From contig JAFRZE010000044.1 in the NCBI GenBank assembly GCA_017442735.1, positions 1-44,368 on the forward strand: DNA of 44,368 nucleotides. Direction: 5' to 3'. Source of the stretch: Bacillota bacterium. Its GTDB lineage: Bacteria > Bacillota > Clostridia > Lachnospirales > Bianqueaceae. Shown here piece after piece: positions 8,291-15,987 of this stretch. The position numbers were made by a program, and so were the translations under genes. Numbering within the stretch: the stretch's first letter is position 1; each line of letters starts with the position of its first letter. A model generated the notes under the pieces. The model was not told where the DNA came from. It made no database searches and saw only the letters and a program-made list of their open reading frames with translations.

Positions 8291-10918
8291 TTAGTAGGTC
8301 AGAGTGCTGGCAACAGCAGCCCACTCGGTATCGTCGTAGTTGAAGGTGTAGTAGCGGATGCCACCGAAGGAAACCATATCAACATACTGAGTAACGGGGT
8401 AGTCACCCTTCTGGGAGACCATGGAACCAACGTTACGATAGTACATGGGAGTGTTGACGTAGTTCGCCAGGTAGACATATTCCATCTTGGCGAACAGAGC
8501 GCACTTGGAGTCTGCATCGTAGTTAGCGAAGGAATCCAGGGTCAGAGAACCGTCGTTGGAAGTCATGACAGTGTTCTCGTCGCCATCGATCCACAGGGCC
8601 CACTTCTGCAGGGACTGGGTGAATTCTTTACCATTGACGGTCAGGGTAACTTCAACAGCGTTGGAGTCGAAACCATATTCCATCTGGTTGGGGTCATCAT
8701 TGATACCGGCATCGCAGTAGCACTCATACAGCAGGGTGAACGGAGAGTAGTTGGCGCCGCCCCAGGTAGAGAAGATGATGTCGGTCTGACCGGCATACAT
8801 GGTCTCGTAGTAGTCGCCGTCGACCTTCATCTCAAGTTCGACTTTGCCTTCGAATCCAGTGCCTTCGCAAGCGGATTTCAGAGCATCGTTCAGGAAGTTG
8901 AACATCTTGACATAGATGTCGTCAGACTGATAAACGCTCATGGTGATCTTAACAGGCGTGGTGCCATCCCAGGTTCCGTCGGTGGTGACCTGCGCATAAG
9001 CGATGGCCATCAGTTCACGAGCCTGCTCGATGTCATAACCAGTGATCGCGTCGTAAGCTTCATCGACATCGTCGAAGTCGCCGTCATCGCCGTAGGTCAG
9101 TCCGTACAGGTCGCACAGAGCAGCCTTGGCAGCGTCGTTATCACGGTAGGAAGCGCCTGAGAATGGATCATAAACGTACAGGTAGTTCAGCATTCCGTAA
9201 CCAGCGGAACCAGCGGCAGTATAAGAAGCTGCGAAGGTGCTGCGGTCGATGGCCAGAGAGAAGGCCTTACGGAAGTTCAGGTTGCCAAGGATCTGAGTAC
9301 CGCGCTCCGCAAGAGCAGTTTCATCGGTATTGAAGGTCAGCTTGGTGGTGTAGGACTGAGGAGTATAACGGATGTATTCGGAGGAAGCGTATTTCTCCAT
9401 GTCTTCCTGCTGCAGACCAACGGTGTCGATCTCGCCGTTCAGGAAGGAGAGCAGCTGGGTCTCATGTTTGCTGATAACAGAAACAGAGATATTGTCAGCC
9501 TGCCACATTCCGGTGTGCTTGCCGTCTTTGTATCCGTAGAAGTTGTCGTTACGGGAGAAGGTGATCTGCTTGTCAAGCTCGAAGTAGTCCAGCTTGTAGG
9601 GGCCGTAGGAAGCAGTGGTCTCCTGAGTGGTGCCGTAGGTGGTGGTGATCATGCCATCAGCTTCGACTTTCAGGGCTTCATACATATCTTCCTTGACCAG
9701 GTACATGGGCAGATAGTAGGGAACATAGTAGTTCGGGTTCGCGATAGGAGCCTGGAAAATGAAGGTCAGCTCATAGTCGCCGGTCTTCAGGATACCAACG
9801 GTATCCCAGGACGGATCAGCCGGATAACCTTCTTCAGCAACAAAGTACATCGGAAGATCAGCTTCGGTCTCGTTCCAAGCCGGGTTGCCAGTGGTCAGAG
9901 GAGCAAAGATCGCAAGATTCTCATCGGTCAGTCTGATTACGCCAGCTTCGCCAGCCAGTTCTTTGATCTGATCCCAGTTGGTCATATCAAAATACTGATC
10001 ACCGTAAGCTTCGACATAATCCTGAACAGTGTTTCCACCAGTCTGAGTCAGGGGAACATTTACACCGATGTAAACCGGCAGTCCGTCAGGAGTGGAATAG
10101 GTTCCATCGTCATTCTTGACCAGATCTTCGAGCGCATAAGCGCCAGCCAGATCATTGTAGGAAACCTTGCCCTGATAGAAGTACGCCTTGGCGCCAACGA
10201 TGGCGGCCTCACCGGCATACAGGCTGTCAGCACGACGGTTCAGCTGAGCGGGATCAAGCTGCTGCTGATAGGTGTAGATGTAGGAATCAGCGTTGATGGG
10301 GGTGCCGTCTTCCCAGCAGGCATCCTGGTTCAGCGCGATCTTCCAGGCCTTACCGACTTCACCTTCGGATACGCCATACTGTCCGACATAGTCAGCAGTG
10401 ACGTCAACGGGATAATCCGCAGCCATCTCGGGGATGATCGCCCAACCGGTCTTGTCCGCGTTCAGAACGAACTCGTAGAAGCCCATGGACAGGTAGCCCA
10501 GCATGTAGCTGTCATCGGAAGTTTCCCAAGAAACCGGGTTCCAGTTCAGGTCTGTGGTGGCAGTCATTACATCGTTGAAGGTGTAAACCTTTTCATCGGT
10601 GTAATCTTTTCCAGCTTCGCCGGCATACGCATCGTGGCCAACTTCGCCACCCTCAGCAGAGCCGAGAGCGATGGTGACTTCGCCTACGTTGAATGCGGGG
10701 TATTCGACAGCGGGCTCAACATCCACGGGAGTGGTGGTTTCCGCGGTCTCACTGGATTCCTCTGTGGTGCTCTGCTCAGTAGCCTGAGACTCTTCAGCCT
10801 TGGATTCTTCAGCCTGAGAAGTGGCTTCGGAAGTCTGCGGCTCTTCGGTCTTGGTGCAGCCTGCAAGAACAGATACACACAGTGCTAATGCTAAAAATAA
10901 TGCAAGATACTTTTTCAT
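8291..10918 (-). CDS. oppA: Oligopeptide-binding lipoprotein OppA (SBP family 5), oversized
   Basis: Solute-binding lipoprotein of the peptide ABC importer, 875 residues against about 540 normally. The signal peptide ends in lipobox LAGC with Cys21, followed by a Ser/Glu/Thr-rich spacer to about residue 65, long enough to hold the protein away from the membrane through the wall. The rest fits the family 5 extracellular binding proteins, with 'LNFRKAFSLAIDR' as the clearest family segment. It is first in the unit, with its own strong promoter about 95 bases upstream and a hairpin after its stop. Its extra length parallels the extra external domain in OppC. The substrate is predicted to be oligopeptides; dipeptide or other specificity cannot be excluded. 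Confidence 0.92.
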   Translation of the reverse strand: MKKYLALFLALALCVSVLAGCTKTEEPQTSEATSQAEESKAEESQATEQSTTEESSETAETTTPVDVEPAVEYPAFNVGEVTIALGSAEGGEVGHDAYAGEAGKDYTDEKVYTFNDVMTATTDLNWNPVSWETSDDSYMLGYLSMGFYEFVLNADKTGWAIIPEMAADYPVDVTADYVGQYGVSEGEVGKAWKIALNQDACWEDGTPINADSYIYTYQQQLDPAQLNRRADSLYAGEAAIVGAKAYFYQGKVSYNDLAGAYALEDLVKNDDGTYSTPDGLPVYIGVNVPLTQTGGNTVQDYVEAYGDQYFDMTNWDQIKELAGEAGVIRLTDENLAIFAPLTTGNPAWNETEADLPMYFVAEEGYPADPSWDTVGILKTGDYELTFIFQAPIANPNYYVPYYLPMYLVKEDMYEALKVEADGMITTTYGTTQETTASYGPYKLDYFELDKQITFSRNDNFYGYKDGKHTGMWQADNISVSVISKHETQLLSFLNGEIDTVGLQQEDMEKYASSEYIRYTPQSYTTKLTFNTDETALAERGTQILGNLNFRKAFSLAIDRSTFAASYTAAGSAGYGMLNYLYVYDPFSGASYRDNDAAKAALCDLYGLTYGDDGDFDDVDEAYDAITGYDIEQARELMAIAYAQVTTDGTWDGTTPVKITMSVYQSDDIYVKMFNFLNDALKSACEGTGFEGKVELEMKVDGDYYETMYAGQTDIIFSTWGGANYSPFTLLYECYCDAGINDDPNQMEYGFDSNAVEVTLTVNGKEFTQSLQKWALWIDGDENTVMTSNDGSLTLDSFANYDADSKCALFAKMEYVYLANYVNTPMYYRNVGSMVSQKGDYPVTQYVDMVSFGGIRYYTFNYDDTEWAAVASTLTY

Positions 10919-11013
10919 TAGCGGTAGTTTTCCTCCTTTGGAATAATATCAAACGATCCACATGGTCGTTTTTTACATAAAAATATGGTGCCCATGCGGG
11001 AAGTTTGCGTACT

Positions 11014-11042
11014 ATCATACTATTTTTTGGCTTTGTTGTCAA
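11014..11042 (-). promoter_or_regulatory. Promoter for the opp operon
   Basis: On the minus strand TTGACA, a 17-base spacer and TATGAT form a near-perfect sigma-A promoter. It is about 95 bases upstream of the oppA start codon, and no other gene intervenes. Confidence 0.8.
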
Positions 11043-11137
11043 TATAATTGCGTTTTTCTATTTTATACAAAATCGACGCTTTAGCGTCCTGAATTTAGAA
11101 AAAACGCACAAATGAGGTCTAAATAACGTCCGAATGA

Positions 11138-11166
11138 TTGACGAGGAAACTATTTAAGAGTATGAT
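11138..11166 (+). promoter_or_regulatory. Promoter for prsW
   Basis: TTGACG, a 17-base spacer and TATGAT on the plus strand, about 105 bases upstream of the prsW ATG. It is divergent from the opp promoter, with roughly 95 bases between the two -35 boxes. The 35-base direct repeat starts immediately after the -10 box. Confidence 0.65.
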
Positions 11167-11228
11167 TTGAATGTTTCCTTTATAATAGTAGAGAGTATCG
11201 CTTGGATGTTTCCTGCATAATAATAGAG
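11167..11228 (+). repeat. Two 27-base direct repeats in the prsW leader
   Basis: A 27-base unit TTGAATGTTTCCTTTATAAT... occurs at 11167-11193 and again at 11202-11228 with 23 of 27 bases identical, offset by 35 bases. The first copy contains TATAAT and the second CATAAT. They follow the putative -10 box directly, so they may be regulator sites, a duplicated start region or alternative promoters. Confidence 0.7.
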
Positions 11229-11272
11229 CCGAAACGGCTTTGGACCGCCGGCCCGGAGGGAAGGTTGAGAGA

Positions 11273-11986
11273 ATGATTATACTTCAGTGGGTGATCGGTA
11301 TTTACGTTGGCGCGGCAGTGCTGCCGGCCCTTCTTTTATTTTGGTTTGTTTATAAACAGGACCGCTACGAGAAAGAGCCCTGGCCGCTGCTTCGCAAGCT
11401 GCTGCTTTTCGGTATTCTGGCGGCGCTCATCGCGATCGTGCTGGAAAAGCTCGGCACCTATCTGATCTCGGGCTCCGTCTCGGAGGATTCGCCGTACTAT
11501 GTCATCGTGTTCGCTTTTCTGGTGGTCGCGCTGGCAGAAGAATGCGCCAAGTACTTCCTGATGAAGGCAGTTACCTGGCGCAATCCGAATTTTAATTTTC
11601 GTTTCGATGGGATCATGTATGCGGTCACGATCTCCCTGGGCTTCGCGGCATTTGAGAACCTGTTATATGTGATCGGTTACGGTCTGTCGGTCGCGCCGCT
11701 GCGTGCCATACTTTCGATCCCCGGCCATCTTTCCTTCGCGGTCCTGATGGGCTTTTTCTATGGCCGCGCGAGGCTCGCAAAGAACAAAGGCATGCACACG
11801 GAGAGCGAACTGCTGCAGATCGCCGGCGTGGCCTCATCGGTCCTGCTGCATGGATTCTACGACACCTGCGCGCTCACCAACTCCTGGCTCTCGACCGTGA
11901 TCTTTGTGATCTTTGTCGTGGTTTTGTATGTCTCGGTGTTCTTCCTTATTCGTCGGGAATCTCGTCGGGATAGGCCTCTATGGTAA
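11273..11986 (+). CDS. prsW: PrsW-type intramembrane metalloprotease
   Basis: A 237-residue polytopic membrane protein. The conserved family residues are all visible: EE-x-x-K at Glu89, Glu90 and Lys93 ('ALAEECAKY'), the 'FDGIMYA' helix, Glu128 in 'AAFENL', His152, and a C-terminal HG-x-YD at His193 and Asp197. In Bacillus subtilis PrsW performs site-1 cleavage of the anti-sigma factor RsiW; related proteins process other membrane substrates. No sigma/anti-sigma pair lies next to it here, so the substrate is unknown. I chose the ATG preceded by GGAGGGAAGG; the open frame extends 11 codons further without a better start. Its 3' end overlaps the convergent ATPase gene by 41 bases. Confidence 0.85.
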   Translation: MIILQWVIGIYVGAAVLPALLLFWFVYKQDRYEKEPWPLLRKLLLFGILAALIAIVLEKLGTYLISGSVSEDSPYYVIVFAFLVVALAEECAKYFLMKAVTWRNPNFNFRFDGIMYAVTISLGFAAFENLLYVIGYGLSVAPLRAILSIPGHLSFAVLMGFFYGRARLAKNKGMHTESELLQIAGVASSVLLHGFYDTCALTNSWLSTVIFVIFVVVLYVSVFFLIRRESRRDRPLW

Positions 11987-12584
11987 TGTGCAGATATTTG
12001 GCGATCTCGTTCATGAGATGACGCATCTTGAGGGCGAAGTCCTCCTCGCCGCGGATGACGCGGTGGTAGGGATGATCCTTCCAGCATTCATAGGTCCTCT
12101 CATCCATGACGATGGCCTCATCCACGGTCTCATACCTGGCCTGATTACCTTCATACGTATAGAAGCGCGCCGTATCCTTGGCCGCCGTGACCAGATGGAA
12201 GACCGCGTCATAACGCTTTAAAAGTTCCTCTTCAGTACTGCCCAAAAAGGCCAGTACTTCGGCAAACTCTTCCTCATTCATATAGGCTTTGTTGTCGAAC
12301 TCGCCGCGGTCGCACACGATCAGGATCTTGTCCTTCGGCATGGTCCTGGCCGCCTGGTCGAACAGATCTTCCTTCACCATCTGCAGCCGCATCTGGACTT
12401 TCTGATATTCAGCATTCGTACCGCAGGTCCACGGCGCGACGCCGCCGGTGATCAGCTCGGTAGCGGTCTCGGGCACAAACAGGACGGTATAGCCCGCCTC
12501 GGTAAACACATGTTTGATCCAGCGCATAGCCGTCGACTTGCCGCCGCACGGCCCGCCGGTAATAACGATCTTCGTGATCTGCAT
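11946..12584 (-). CDS. AAA_28 family P-loop ATPase
   Basis: A 212-residue single-domain NTPase. Walker A is GGPCGGKS (10-17), followed by 'TVLFVPETATELI' and a Walker B-like 'ILIVCDRGEFD', the pattern of the AAA_28 family (NadR kinase-like, Ttd14-like). Members bind ATP or GTP; some phosphorylate small molecules, but the function of the bacterial stand-alone forms is mostly unknown. I chose ATG 12584, which has a GAGGA-type ribosome site and starts directly at the beta-strand before the P-loop. The last 41 bases overlap prsW tail to tail. It has its own promoter and shows no operon partner. Confidence 0.8.
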   Translation of the reverse strand: MQITKIVITGGPCGGKSTAMRWIKHVFTEAGYTVLFVPETATELITGGVAPWTCGTNAEYQKVQMRLQMVKEDLFDQAARTMPKDKILIVCDRGEFDNKAYMNEEEFAEVLAFLGSTEEELLKRYDAVFHLVTAAKDTARFYTYEGNQARYETVDEAIVMDERTYECWKDHPYHRVIRGEEDFALKMRHLMNEIAKYLHITIEAYPDEIPDE

Positions 12585-12622
12585 GAAAGTGTCCTCCTGA
12601 TATAAGGATTCCGACAACATTT

Positions 12623-12651
12623 ATTATAAGGAAGGAAAGTACCTTTTTCAA
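12623..12651 (-). promoter_or_regulatory. Promoter for the AAA_28 gene
   Basis: On the minus strand TTGAAA, a 17-base spacer and TATAAT lie about 40 bases upstream of the ATG at 12584. Spacing and position fit a sigma-A promoter. Confidence 0.7.
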
Positions 12652-12734
12652 GGGAGATTTCGGATTTTCCGAAAGGCCCGCCGCCTGCCGCGGCAGCAGC
12701 CGACGCTCCTTTGACCCGCCGCCCGCCAAGCGCT

Positions 12735-12838
12735 CGGTGGGAAGGGATTTGCTCTATCCGCTGCTGACCTTCCCTTTTTGGCATTCTTTCTGGTGGCCGG
12801 TGGGAAGGATTTTGCTCGAATCGCCACTGACCTTCCCT
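12735..12838 (+). repeat. Tandem pair of terminator-like 41-base hairpin repeats
   Basis: Two 41-base units at 12735-12775 and 12798-12838 match at 34 of 41 positions and are 63 bases apart. Each begins GGTGGGAAGG and ends TGACCTTCCCT, so GGGAAGG pairs with CCTTCCC around a loop of about 23 bases, and each is followed by a T-run. A third hairpin, CAGC/GCTG flanked by T5 and A5, lies just after at about 12840-12866. They look like serial terminators or attenuators upstream of the peptidase operon. Apart from these, the 12652-12998 gap holds no gene that I can support. Confidence 0.65.
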
Positions 12839-12998
12839 CTTTTTTCAGCTTTTGGCTGAAAAAGGGGTAGGTGACTGCAGTTATGAGAAAAAACATTCCC
12901 TCGTCCGGTTGATTTCAGAGGCGAAAAGGGAAGGAGAACCGCAGTTTCTGCGAAATCCAGTCCATCTAAAATGCCAGCAATACTGGCAAGGAGGCAAC

Positions 12999-13724
12999 GT
13001 GAGCCATATCATCGAAAAAGTCCCATTCATTTCCCAGCTCGAAAAGTATCCCACCGGCTGCGAGAGCGTGTCGGCGGTGATGGCGCTTGCCTATAAGGGA
13101 ATACCGGTCACGGTGGAAGAATTCATCGACGAGTATCTGCCCAAAGGTCCCGCACCACAGCCGGATCCGGATCAACCGGACGAGGCGAAAGCCACATCGG
13201 ATCAACCGGACGAGGCGAGCTCCGCAGGGAACGCGGCCAAGCCTGTCCTTATCGGCCCCGACCCGTGGGAAGTCTTTCCCGGTGACCCCTACAGTACCCA
13301 TGGCTGGGGATGCTTCGCTCCAGCGCTGAAAAAGGCCATAGAAAAGTGTCTGGAAAAGAAGGGCACAGGGCTTAACCCCGTCGAACTCTACCATACGCCC
13401 ATCGAGACTCTTTGCCATGACTATATCGACCGGGATATTCCCGTCATCTTCTGGGCAACGATCGGCATGGCAAAAGCGCATGAAAGCCTGGTCTGGCGAA
13501 GTGCAACGCGTGTTATCCACTGGATGAGTCCCATGCACTGCACGCTGCTGATCGGCTACGAGACCGCAGCGGTGGCTGAAGATTGCAGTACGGAAGGTAC
13601 TCCCGCCACGATCACTCACTATATTTTCAACGACCCAACCTCCGGCGAACGCGCCGTGTTCCCGGCGGCCGCGGTGGAAGAAGCCTACCACGCGCAGGGC
13701 GAACAGGCGCTGGTCCTCTTATAG
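12999..13724 (+). CDS. C39-like (Peptidase_C39_2) cysteine peptidase
   Basis: A 241-residue papain-fold protein. The start 'VPFISQLEKYPTGCESVS' is typical of the C39_2 family and places the catalytic Cys at 21; His180 in 'MHCTLLIGY' and Asp212 in 'FNDPTSG' complete the triad. I chose GTG 12999, which follows AAGGAGG closely; the frame is open 49 codons upstream but without a good start. No signal peptide is evident, unlike secreted relatives, so it may be cytoplasmic. Between Cys21 and His180 there is an acidic, proline-rich linker containing a perfect 20-base duplication that encodes a doubled DQPDEA. It is probably the first gene of the peptide/amino-acid operon, 54 bases before the MATE gene. 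Confidence 0.75.
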   Translation: MSHIIEKVPFISQLEKYPTGCESVSAVMALAYKGIPVTVEEFIDEYLPKGPAPQPDPDQPDEAKATSDQPDEASSAGNAAKPVLIGPDPWEVFPGDPYSTHGWGCFAPALKKAIEKCLEKKGTGLNPVELYHTPIETLCHDYIDRDIPVIFWATIGMAKAHESLVWRSATRVIHWMSPMHCTLLIGYETAAVAEDCSTEGTPATITHYIFNDPTSGERAVFPAAAVEEAYHAQGEQALVLL

Positions 13725-13778
13725 ACAGCGCCGCCATATAAGTTATTACAGATCAGAAATAAAGAAAGCGAATCAAGC

Positions 13779-15170
13779 ATGAGCACGAATGGTATGATGG
13801 ACAGAAGCCGGCTTTCCCGGCTTCTGGTGCTGGCGCTGCCGGCTATCGCCGAGCAGTTCCTGATGACGATGGTGAATTATGTCGATACCGCGATGGTCGG
13901 TTCGCTTGGCGCGAACGCCACCGCCGCGATCGCGGTCACCGCGTCTTCGACTTGGCTGATCGGCGGCATCCTTTCCGCCGCGGGCGTGGGTTTCTCGGTC
14001 CAGGTCGCCTATTCGGTCGGCGCCGGCGACGCGCCACAGGTAAAGAAGATCATCCGTCAGGCCCTTCTTTTAGCACTAATCATCGGCTTTTCCGTCCTGG
14101 CGATCTGCCAGGCCATCGCCCATCAACTCCCTGTATGGCTGGGCGCCGCACCGGAGATCCTGACCGACGCGCGCAGCTACATTCGCATCTACATGCTCGC
14201 GATCCCGTTCAACTGCATCAACGGTACGTTCTCGGCGATCCTTCGCTGCATGGGTGACACAAAAACCCCCATGCGCCTCAACACCGGCTCGAACCTCATG
14301 AATGTGGTACTGAACTTTTTATTTATCTTTCCGACGCGCCGCCTGGAGGTCTTCGGCGGCATGACCGTCCCGGGTCTTGGCCTGGGCGTCACCGGCGCCG
14401 CGATCGCCTCGGCCATGTCCATGGCGACCGTAGGAATCATCCTCCTGTTGATCATTTTCCGACGCAAGAGCCCGTACCGCATTAGCCTGAAGGAAAGCTA
14501 CCGACCGGACAAAGCGGTCATCGGCCGTGCGGTCCGGCTTGGACTCCCGGTGCTCGCGGAGCGCGTGCTGATGTCCGGCGGACAGGTGTTCATGACCAAG
14601 ATGGTCTCCGGGCTCGGTACCGTCGCGCTGGCGGCGAACCACGTGGCCGTCACTGCGGAAGGCATCAGCTACATGCCGGCCTTCGGCGTCTCGTTCGCGG
14701 CCACCACGATGGTCGGCCAGTCTCTCGGCGCCAAGGATTCGGACAGCGCAAAATACTATGGCAAACTCGCCGGCTGGGTAGGTTTCGCGATGTCGACTTT
14801 CATGGGCGTTATCCTCTTTGCCCTCAGCGTTCCGCTGGGCTCGATCTTCAGCTCCGATCCGGCGGTCATCAGCCTTGCGGCACGCATGCTGCGGCTGGTA
14901 GCCTTTGCTGAGCCGATGTTCGGCGTGTCGATCGTCCTGACTGGCGCACTGCGCGGAGCCGGCGACACACGCTATCCCATGTTCGTCAGCCTGCTTTGCA
15001 TGATCGGCCTGCGCTGCGTGCTCGCGCCGATCTTCATCTTCGGCCTGAAGATGGACCTCGCGGCGGTCTGGCTGGCCATGGACATCGACCTCATCGCCCG
15101 CGGCATCCTGTGCATCGTCCGGTTCCGCTCCGGCAAATATATGAAATACGCAGGTCAGCTTTCTGACTGA
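13779..15170 (+). CDS. MATE family efflux transporter
   Basis: A 463-residue protein with about twelve membrane helices in two homologous halves. The opening 'LVLALPAIAEQFLMTMVNYVDTAMVGSLG' region, quoted here only in part as 'IAEQFLMTMVNYVDTAMV', is the MATE signature, and a parallel 'LGLPVLAERVLMSGGQVFM' starts the second half at about residue 250. MATE proteins export drugs or metabolites using Na+ or H+. Length is standard. The ribosome site before ATG 13779 is weak (AAAGAAAGCG). It lies between the C39 peptidase and pcp on the same strand, 10 bases before pcp, so it may export a product of peptide metabolism or a toxic peptide; this is inference. Confidence 0.9.
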   Translation: MSTNGMMDRSRLSRLLVLALPAIAEQFLMTMVNYVDTAMVGSLGANATAAIAVTASSTWLIGGILSAAGVGFSVQVAYSVGAGDAPQVKKIIRQALLLALIIGFSVLAICQAIAHQLPVWLGAAPEILTDARSYIRIYMLAIPFNCINGTFSAILRCMGDTKTPMRLNTGSNLMNVVLNFLFIFPTRRLEVFGGMTVPGLGLGVTGAAIASAMSMATVGIILLLIIFRRKSPYRISLKESYRPDKAVIGRAVRLGLPVLAERVLMSGGQVFMTKMVSGLGTVALAANHVAVTAEGISYMPAFGVSFAATTMVGQSLGAKDSDSAKYYGKLAGWVGFAMSTFMGVILFALSVPLGSIFSSDPAVISLAARMLRLVAFAEPMFGVSIVLTGALRGAGDTRYPMFVSLLCMIGLRCVLAPIFIFGLKMDLAAVWLAMDIDLIARGILCIVRFRSGKYMKYAGQLSD

Positions 15171-15180
15171 AAGGAGTACC

Positions 15181-15963
15181 ATGAAAATCCTGATCACCGG
15201 CTTTCAGCCTTTCGGCGGCGACGTCGTCAATCCCGCCTGGGAAGCGGTCAAAGCCCTTCCCGATCAATTGGACGACGTCAAGATCATCAAAGTTGAGATC
15301 CCTGTGGTCTTCGGCGAGGCGTTTGAGGCTGTCCGCCGAGCGATCCTTGCCAACACCTGCCCGGGGCAGGGCGGTGAGCTTCCCTGCGATCAGCAGTGTG
15401 AAAAATTGGCTGCGGTGATCTGCGTGGGTCAGGCCGGCGGCCGGACAGGCATCACGCCTGAGAAAGTCGCCATCAATTTTAACGACGCCGCAATTCCAGA
15501 TAATACCGGCAATGAACCGGAAGAAGAGCCCATCCGTGAAGGCGGTCCGGACGGCTATTTCAGCACCCTGCCGGTCACAAACATGGTCAAAGCCATGAAA
15601 AAAGCCGGTATTTCGGCGAACCTTTCGCTTTCCGCCGGCGCCTATGTCTGCAATAATGTTTTTTACGGACTGATGGACTATCTGGCACAGGGAAAACTCA
15701 TCGGAGACGATCATATCTCCGCGGAAGGCGGATCCGGCAGCGCCCTGGGCGGATTCATCCATGTACCGTTCAGTACCGAGCAGCTCGCCGGCCGCGAAGC
15801 CGGTTCCGACAAACCAACACCGCCATCCCTGCCGCTTGCCGAGATCACCCGCGGCCTGGAAATCTGCGTAAAAGAGACCATCAAAGCCATCAGGCTCAGA
15901 AAAGAAACCCAGCCGTCCGTTCCGGAAACATCCGACGCGGACCGGCTATTCAAACATGAATAA
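15181..15963 (+). CDS. pcp: Pyrrolidone-carboxylate peptidase (pyroglutamyl-peptidase I)
   Basis: A cytoplasmic cysteine peptidase (family C15) that removes N-terminal pyroglutamate from peptides. The N-terminal 'ILITGFQPFGGDVVNPAW' is diagnostic. The catalytic triad is in place: Glu94 in 'ITPEKVAINFNDAAIPDN', Cys157 in 'SAGAYVCN', and His194 in 'GFIHVPF'. At 260 residues it is about 45 longer than usual, with short extra segments near residues 58-75 and 176-190 and a longer C-terminus. An AAAGGAG site precedes the ATG. It sits between a MATE transporter and a carboxypeptidase, consistent with trimming of imported peptides. Confidence 0.92.
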   Translation: MKILITGFQPFGGDVVNPAWEAVKALPDQLDDVKIIKVEIPVVFGEAFEAVRRAILANTCPGQGGELPCDQQCEKLAAVICVGQAGGRTGITPEKVAINFNDAAIPDNTGNEPEEEPIREGGPDGYFSTLPVTNMVKAMKKAGISANLSLSAGAYVCNNVFYGLMDYLAQGKLIGDDHISAEGGSGSALGGFIHVPFSTEQLAGREAGSDKPTPPSLPLAEITRGLEICVKETIKAIRLRKETQPSVPETSDADRLFKHE

Positions 15964-15987
15964 AGAGACCAAAGGAAGGAACCACTC

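Noticed and set aside
12735-12838. T-box or other known riboswitch before the peptidase operon
   Set aside because: The sequence GGTGGGAAGG only superficially recalls the T-box core AGGGTGGNACCGCG; no specifier stem or matching antiterminator was found.
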